NCBI GenBank assembly: GCA_027016675.1
Contig: JALUSH010000197.1
Location: 1-8,933, forward strand
DNA length: 8,933 nucleotides
Reading direction: 5' to 3'
Source of the DNA: Thermodesulfovibrio sp.
Lineage (GTDB): Bacteria; Nitrospirota; Thermodesulfovibrionia; Thermodesulfovibrionales; JdFR-85
Positions within the stretch are counted from its first letter, which is position 1. Each line of letters begins with the position of its first letter. The position numbers and the translations under genes were made by a program. Below are positions 5,944 through 8,933 of this stretch, piece after piece. The notes under the pieces are model-generated. The model did not search any database. It was not told the DNA's origin and worked only from the letters and a program-made list of their open reading frames with translations.

Positions 5944-5978
5944 ATTATAAAATTAGCAGGAATTGATAAATTTGTCAA
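5944..5978 (-). promoter_or_regulatory. Probable promoter of the HU gene
   Basis: A perfect -35 TTGACA (5973-5978) overlaps the selA stop codon (TGA 5975-5977). A perfect TATAAT (5944-5949) follows, but at a 23-bp gap, too wide for a standard promoter. With 17-bp spacing the -10 would be TAATTT, a weaker match. The pair suggests HU has its own transcript with a leader of about 55-70 nt; exact start unclear. Confidence 0.5.
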
Positions 5979-7384
5979 GCAAAAAATTGCTGAAATGCTG
6001 ATTTTACAACATTCAGCAATGTTTTCAACTCCCCATCCCTTATGGTTCTTGCATCAAGGAGTACCACATCCTCTTTGATCCTTGAAATTACAGGAGGCTC
6101 TGTGTTTCTCAAAGTCCTCTCAATCTGTGTAGCCGAGATGCTGGGATGTCTAAGACATACAACATAGGTCTGAAGTGATATTCCTGGCAGAGATCCACCT
6201 CCTGCCTGTGACTTATCTTGCTCCACGGTTATTGTAAAATCAGGAGGCAGGATCTTTTTCAGTCCCCTGACAATCCTTTCCGCACGTTTCTTGATTATTC
6301 CTGTATCCTGCAGTAACATCTTGAGTACAGGAATCTCTTTTATGGCCCGGTCCATATCAGCATAAACAGAAAGGGTATATTCCAGAGCTGATAGGGTAAG
6401 TTTGTCAATCCTGACGGCCCTTGTCAATGGATGGGGGGATATTCTATCTATGTATTGCTTCCTTCCAAGTATAATACCAGCCTGGGGGCCCCCGAGGAGC
6501 TTGTCTCCACTGAAGGTTACAATATCAACCCCTTTATTAACTATATCTTTTACAACAGGTTCGTCCCTTATTCCATACACTGAAAGATCAGCAAAACAAC
6601 CACTTCCAAGATCATACATTACAGGTATACCATGTAGTCTGCCCAGTTCTGTAAGCTTCTCGATTGGCACATCCTCTGTAAAACCTATAATCCTGTAATT
6701 TGACTGATGCACCTTCAGGAAAAGTGCCGTGTTGTCATTTATTGCTGAGGCATAATCCTTAAGGTGTGTCTTGTTGGTTGTGCCCACCTCATGGAGTATG
6801 GCACCGCTCTGCAGCATCACATCGGGCACCCTGAAAGAACCACCGATCTCTACAAGCTCACCCCTTGAAACAACAACCTCCTTCCCTCTTGCAAGGGCAC
6901 TCAAACATAACAGAACTGCAGCCGCATTGTTATTAACAACTATGGCATCCTCTGCACCTGTCAACTCCTTCAGGATCTCCTTTATATGATCATACCTCTT
7001 TCCACGTTTACCTTCTTCAAGATTATATTCAAGGTTTGAATAACCCTCTGATACCCTGAAAATATTATCAATGGCACCTTTATGTAAGGGTGCCCTTCCT
7101 AAGTTAGTATGAATAACCACACCAGTAGCATTAATAACCGGCCTCAGACTTAAGGAAGACAAACCCTTGATTGACTGGTCAATGTAACTGTAGAGTTCTT
7201 CAGAAGAGAACTCTCTTCTTTTCCCCTCCTTTATCTCCTCCCTAAAAAGGGCGATAGACTCTCTGATGCCCTTTAACACAAAAAGCCTTGGATAGTTTTT
7301 GAGCCACTTCTGGCCTGAGGGACTTTTTAGCACCTCGTCAACAGATGGGATCTGCCGGAGTAGCTCTGATCTGTCTTTAGCCAT
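5975..7384 (-). CDS. selA: L-seryl-tRNA(Sec) selenium transferase
   Basis: SelA is a PLP enzyme that converts Ser-tRNA(Sec) to Sec-tRNA(Sec) with selenophosphate. The 469-residue protein is full length. It has the N-terminal helical domain (RQIPSVDEVLKSP), the core start RPVINATGVVIHTNLGRAPL, then VVNNNAAAVLL, SRGELVEIGGSFRVPDVM, EVGTTNKTHLKDY, VMYDLGSG, and SGDKLLGGPQAG. The lysine of SGDK is residue 295, the same position as the PLP lysine of the E. coli enzyme. The organism therefore very likely makes selenocysteine and should also carry selB, selC and selD, none of which is in this window. The start has no clear ribosome site, but a strong promoter lies immediately upstream, giving a nearly leaderless mRNA. 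pdxA lies 85 nt upstream on the same strand. Confidence 0.97.
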   Translation of the reverse strand: MAKDRSELLRQIPSVDEVLKSPSGQKWLKNYPRLFVLKGIRESIALFREEIKEGKRREFSSEELYSYIDQSIKGLSSLSLRPVINATGVVIHTNLGRAPLHKGAIDNIFRVSEGYSNLEYNLEEGKRGKRYDHIKEILKELTGAEDAIVVNNNAAAVLLCLSALARGKEVVVSRGELVEIGGSFRVPDVMLQSGAILHEVGTTNKTHLKDYASAINDNTALFLKVHQSNYRIIGFTEDVPIEKLTELGRLHGIPVMYDLGSGCFADLSVYGIRDEPVVKDIVNKGVDIVTFSGDKLLGGPQAGIILGRKQYIDRISPHPLTRAVRIDKLTLSALEYTLSVYADMDRAIKEIPVLKMLLQDTGIIKKRAERIVRGLKKILPPDFTITVEQDKSQAGGGSLPGISLQTYVVCLRHPSISATQIERTLRNTEPPVISRIKEDVVLLDARTIRDGELKTLLNVVKSAFQQFFA

Positions 7385-7394
7385 AACAATATCA

Positions 7395-7423
7395 ATTATC
7401 CTTATTGAAGCCTATTTTGTCAA
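7395..7423 (-). promoter_or_regulatory. Sigma-70-type promoter of selA with near-leaderless transcript
   Basis: A perfect -35 TTGACA (7418-7423), a 17-bp spacer and a -10 GATAAT (7395-7400, five of six consensus bases) lie just upstream of selA. Only 10 nt separate the -10 box from the ATG at 7384. Transcription should start about 3-5 nt before the ATG, leaving no room for a ribosome binding site. None is visible closer than an AAGGAT some 13 nt upstream, which would fall inside the promoter. Confidence 0.65.
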
Positions 7424-7469
7424 GAAAAGAAGCAATCCCAGATACTGAATTTTGATAAATTTAATAAAC

Positions 7470-8420
7470 TCATTCAGACTTTTTACCCTCTGACAGCATT
7501 ACTGCAAGTTTTATTGCCTCTATCATACTCTGCGGATTTGCCCTGTCTGACCATGCAATATCATAAGCAGTTCCATGATCAGGCGATGTTCTTATTACAG
7601 GAAGTCCCACTGTTACATTCACACCACTTTCAAAGGCTATCATCTTAAGGGGAATGAGTCCCTGATCATGATACATGGACACAACAATATCTACACTACC
7701 TGTATAAGCAAGTCTGAAGACCACATCCGGAGGCAGAGGCCCTCTGACCTGAACCCCCAAGGACAGAGCCCTTTCAACAGCAGGTCTTATAATCCTCTCC
7801 TCCTCATCTCCAAACATACCACCTTCACCACAGTGAGGGTTAAGACCAGCCACAGCAATAACAGGGCTCTTTATGCCCAGTAGTACTGCCGCCTCCAGGG
7901 CAAGTATAATCTTTTCATATATGGTATCTTCTGTCAAGACCTCGGGCACATCCCTTAAAGCAATGTGTGTTGTTGCAAGTATTACCTTTAAAGGACCACC
8001 AACAAGCATCATGGCATATCTCTTTGTATCTGTCAGGTCTGCAAGCATCTCTGTATGACCTGGCCACTGAAGCCCTGCAAGATGTAAAGCCTCCTTTGAG
8101 ATGGGTGCTGTAACCATTGCACTGAATTCACCTCTCAGACAGCCCTGCAGTGCATGCTTGATATAATGATAAGCAGCAAGTCCACTCTCTCTTGAAGGTA
8201 TGCCTTTTTTGAAGGATTTGATATTAAAGGGCTCAACAATGTTTACCTCTTCAATATCAATCCCTGAAAGAGTTGCAGCTTCGGAAAGGACGCCTCTGTC
8301 TCCAATCATAACAACAGAACATAAGGCTTTAATATCATCGTTTGTGGCAGCCTTCAAGGCCACCTCAGGGCCTATCCCTCCTGCATCACCCATTGTTATT
8401 GCAATGAGTCTTCTTTTCAT
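7470..8420 (-). CDS. pdxA: 4-hydroxythreonine-4-phosphate dehydrogenase
   Basis: PdxA oxidises 4-phosphohydroxy-L-threonine with NAD(P)+ in the DXP-dependent route to pyridoxal 5'-phosphate. The 316-residue protein has the family landmarks in order: ITMGDAGGIGPEV, VTAPISKEAL, WPGHTEMLADLT, TTHIALRDVP, GLNPHCGEGGMFGDEE, SMYHDQGLIPLKM and RTSPDHGTAYDIAW. The three metal-binding histidines expected from the E. coli enzyme fit H152, H196 and H251 by spacing. The first motif is usually GDPAGIGPE; here it is GDAGGIGPE, a small variation. PLP made through this path is the cofactor of SelA encoded next, although many other enzymes use it too. The start ATG has only a weak AAAAGAG ribosome site. The paralogue PdxA2 acts on other substrates, so some doubt about the reaction remains. 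Confidence 0.94.
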   Translation of the reverse strand: MKRRLIAITMGDAGGIGPEVALKAATNDDIKALCSVVMIGDRGVLSEAATLSGIDIEEVNIVEPFNIKSFKKGIPSRESGLAAYHYIKHALQGCLRGEFSAMVTAPISKEALHLAGLQWPGHTEMLADLTDTKRYAMMLVGGPLKVILATTHIALRDVPEVLTEDTIYEKIILALEAAVLLGIKSPVIAVAGLNPHCGEGGMFGDEEERIIRPAVERALSLGVQVRGPLPPDVVFRLAYTGSVDIVVSMYHDQGLIPLKMIAFESGVNVTVGLPVIRTSPDHGTAYDIAWSDRANPQSMIEAIKLAVMLSEGKKSE

Positions 8421-8504
8421 CTCTTTTTATCCTATATCCAGCAATAAAGTTCATACCACTGCTTTCAGCTATCCCTTCTTATCCTTATATCTGGATTTGG
8501 GCTT

Positions 8505-8510
8505 ATTATA
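8505..8510 (-). promoter_or_regulatory. Possible -10 box upstream of pdxA
   Basis: The minus strand reads CAGGGTATAATAAG, with a consensus TATAAT 84 nt before the pdxA ATG. No good -35 is seen 16-18 bp upstream. The core AGGGTATAAT is identical to the one upstream of the ferritin-like gene. Confidence 0.35.
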
Positions 8511-8577
8511 CCCTGAATACAGCCGTATGGATAAAAAACAGGCAAAAGCAGGGCTACATTAGAGACTGGACGGAGCT

Positions 8578-8933
8578 TTACTCTATTGTAAAGTGCAAAC
8601 TCTTTAACAATAAACCCTCAGCAGTGGTTATATCCACACGCCACTGGCCTTTCCATTGTGGCAGTATCCGTTTACTGCTATAGGTTCTCCAGTTGGTTGA
8701 CCGTACTGGCAGTGATACCTCAGCCATAAGTTTATCATTATAAAACCAAAGATGTTTTATCTGGGTCTCTTCAGTGGCTCCTTCGATACGGCTAAAGGCA
8801 AATAGTTTGCCCACTGTGGCAGGAAAGACCTCGCCAGGTTCCTGAGGGGTTCTTTCAACAACATTTTTACATATAACTGCCTCTGTTACCTTTATACCTG
8901 TCTCCTGGGTCTGCTCAGCAGACAGGTATGGTA
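8578..8933 (-). CDS. DUF2914 domain protein, C-terminal part (5' end outside window)
   Basis: The frame is open from the right edge of the window to a TAA at 8578-8580, giving 117 complete codons. An internal GTG at 8814 is not the true start, because family-like sequence continues upstream of it: VTEAVICKNVVERTPQEPGE, then VFPATVGKLFAFSRIEGA. The rest, KHLWFYNDKLMAEVSLPVRS, NWRTYSSKRILPQWKGQWRV and TTAEGLLLKSLHFTIE, fits DUF2914: a compact beta domain ending in the conserved W-R-x-x-S-S-K and G-x-W-R-V motifs. Members are often exported or attached to other domains; the N-terminus that would show this is outside the window. The function of the family is not known. pdxA follows after 157 nt. 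Confidence 0.8.
   Translation of the reverse strand, partial: PYLSAEQTQETGIKVTEAVICKNVVERTPQEPGEVFPATVGKLFAFSRIEGATEETQIKHLWFYNDKLMAEVSLPVRSTNWRTYSSKRILPQWKGQWRVDITTAEGLLLKSLHFTIE

Noticed and set aside
7575..8562. Plus-strand open frames opposite pdxA
   Set aside because: They are antisense shadows of a well-supported gene, with unlikely composition and no ribosome sites.
8521..8577. Hairpin and T-run terminator after the DUF2914 gene
   Set aside because: A T-run is present on the minus strand (near 8531-8537), but the preceding bases form only a two-pair GC stem, so a terminator is not supported.
1..8933. CRISPR array, insertion sequence, toxin-antitoxin or defence system
   Set aside because: No regularly spaced repeats, transposase, recombinase, nuclease or paired small ORFs of that kind are visible on either strand.

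Overview
The window looks like ordinary chromosome from a moderately AT-rich bacterium. The gene mix points to a deep-branching, probably anaerobic or thermophile-related Gram-negative lineage such as Nitrospirota (Thermodesulfovibrionia-like) or a relative. This rests on an archaeal-type fructose-1,6-bisphosphate aldolase/phosphatase, a selenocysteine-synthesis enzyme (SelA), PdxA of the DXP-dependent vitamin B6 route, an HU-type protein and a DUF2914 protein. The lineage is an inference from gene content only; no rRNA or tRNA is present.

Layout. Bases 1-601 are gene-poor. They hold the possible tail of an upstream gene (1-117), a frameshifted and truncated remnant of a pyridoxamine-phosphate-oxidase-like gene (222-397), and a short palindromic repeat of the dispersed kind (about 475-516). 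A minus-strand ferritin-like gene follows (602-1075), with a near-perfect 20-bp palindrome just upstream of its ribosome binding site. A plus-strand cluster then runs from 1267 to 4088: a small zinc-ribbon protein, a CopD/HemJ-like four-helix membrane protein, a CNNM/CorC-type transporter with CBS domains, and an exported protein with a degenerate HAD-like domain. The last three are spaced 5-8 nt apart and are surely one operon. A perfect 24-bp palindrome (4097-4120) separates this cluster from the converging minus-strand block.

Minus-strand block, in order of transcription from the right edge: DUF2914 protein (5' end outside the window), pdxA, selA, HU-type DNA-binding protein, an MTH1187-type thiamine-binding protein, and the fructose-bisphosphate aldolase/phosphatase. 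The last two are translationally coupled: the stop codon of the first lies within the ribosome binding site of the second. selA has a strong sigma-70-type promoter so close to its ATG that the mRNA should be nearly leaderless. The HU gene has its own probable promoter overlapping the selA stop codon.

Functionally the genes are mostly housekeeping: gluconeogenesis, cofactor B6, thiamine-related binding, selenocysteine synthesis, nucleoid structure and ion transport. I see no defence system, mobile element, CRISPR array or biosynthetic cluster. The least explained items are the exported protein with a catalytically dead-looking HAD domain co-transcribed with a CNNM transporter, the palindrome ahead of the ferritin-like gene, and the near-leaderless selA promoter.
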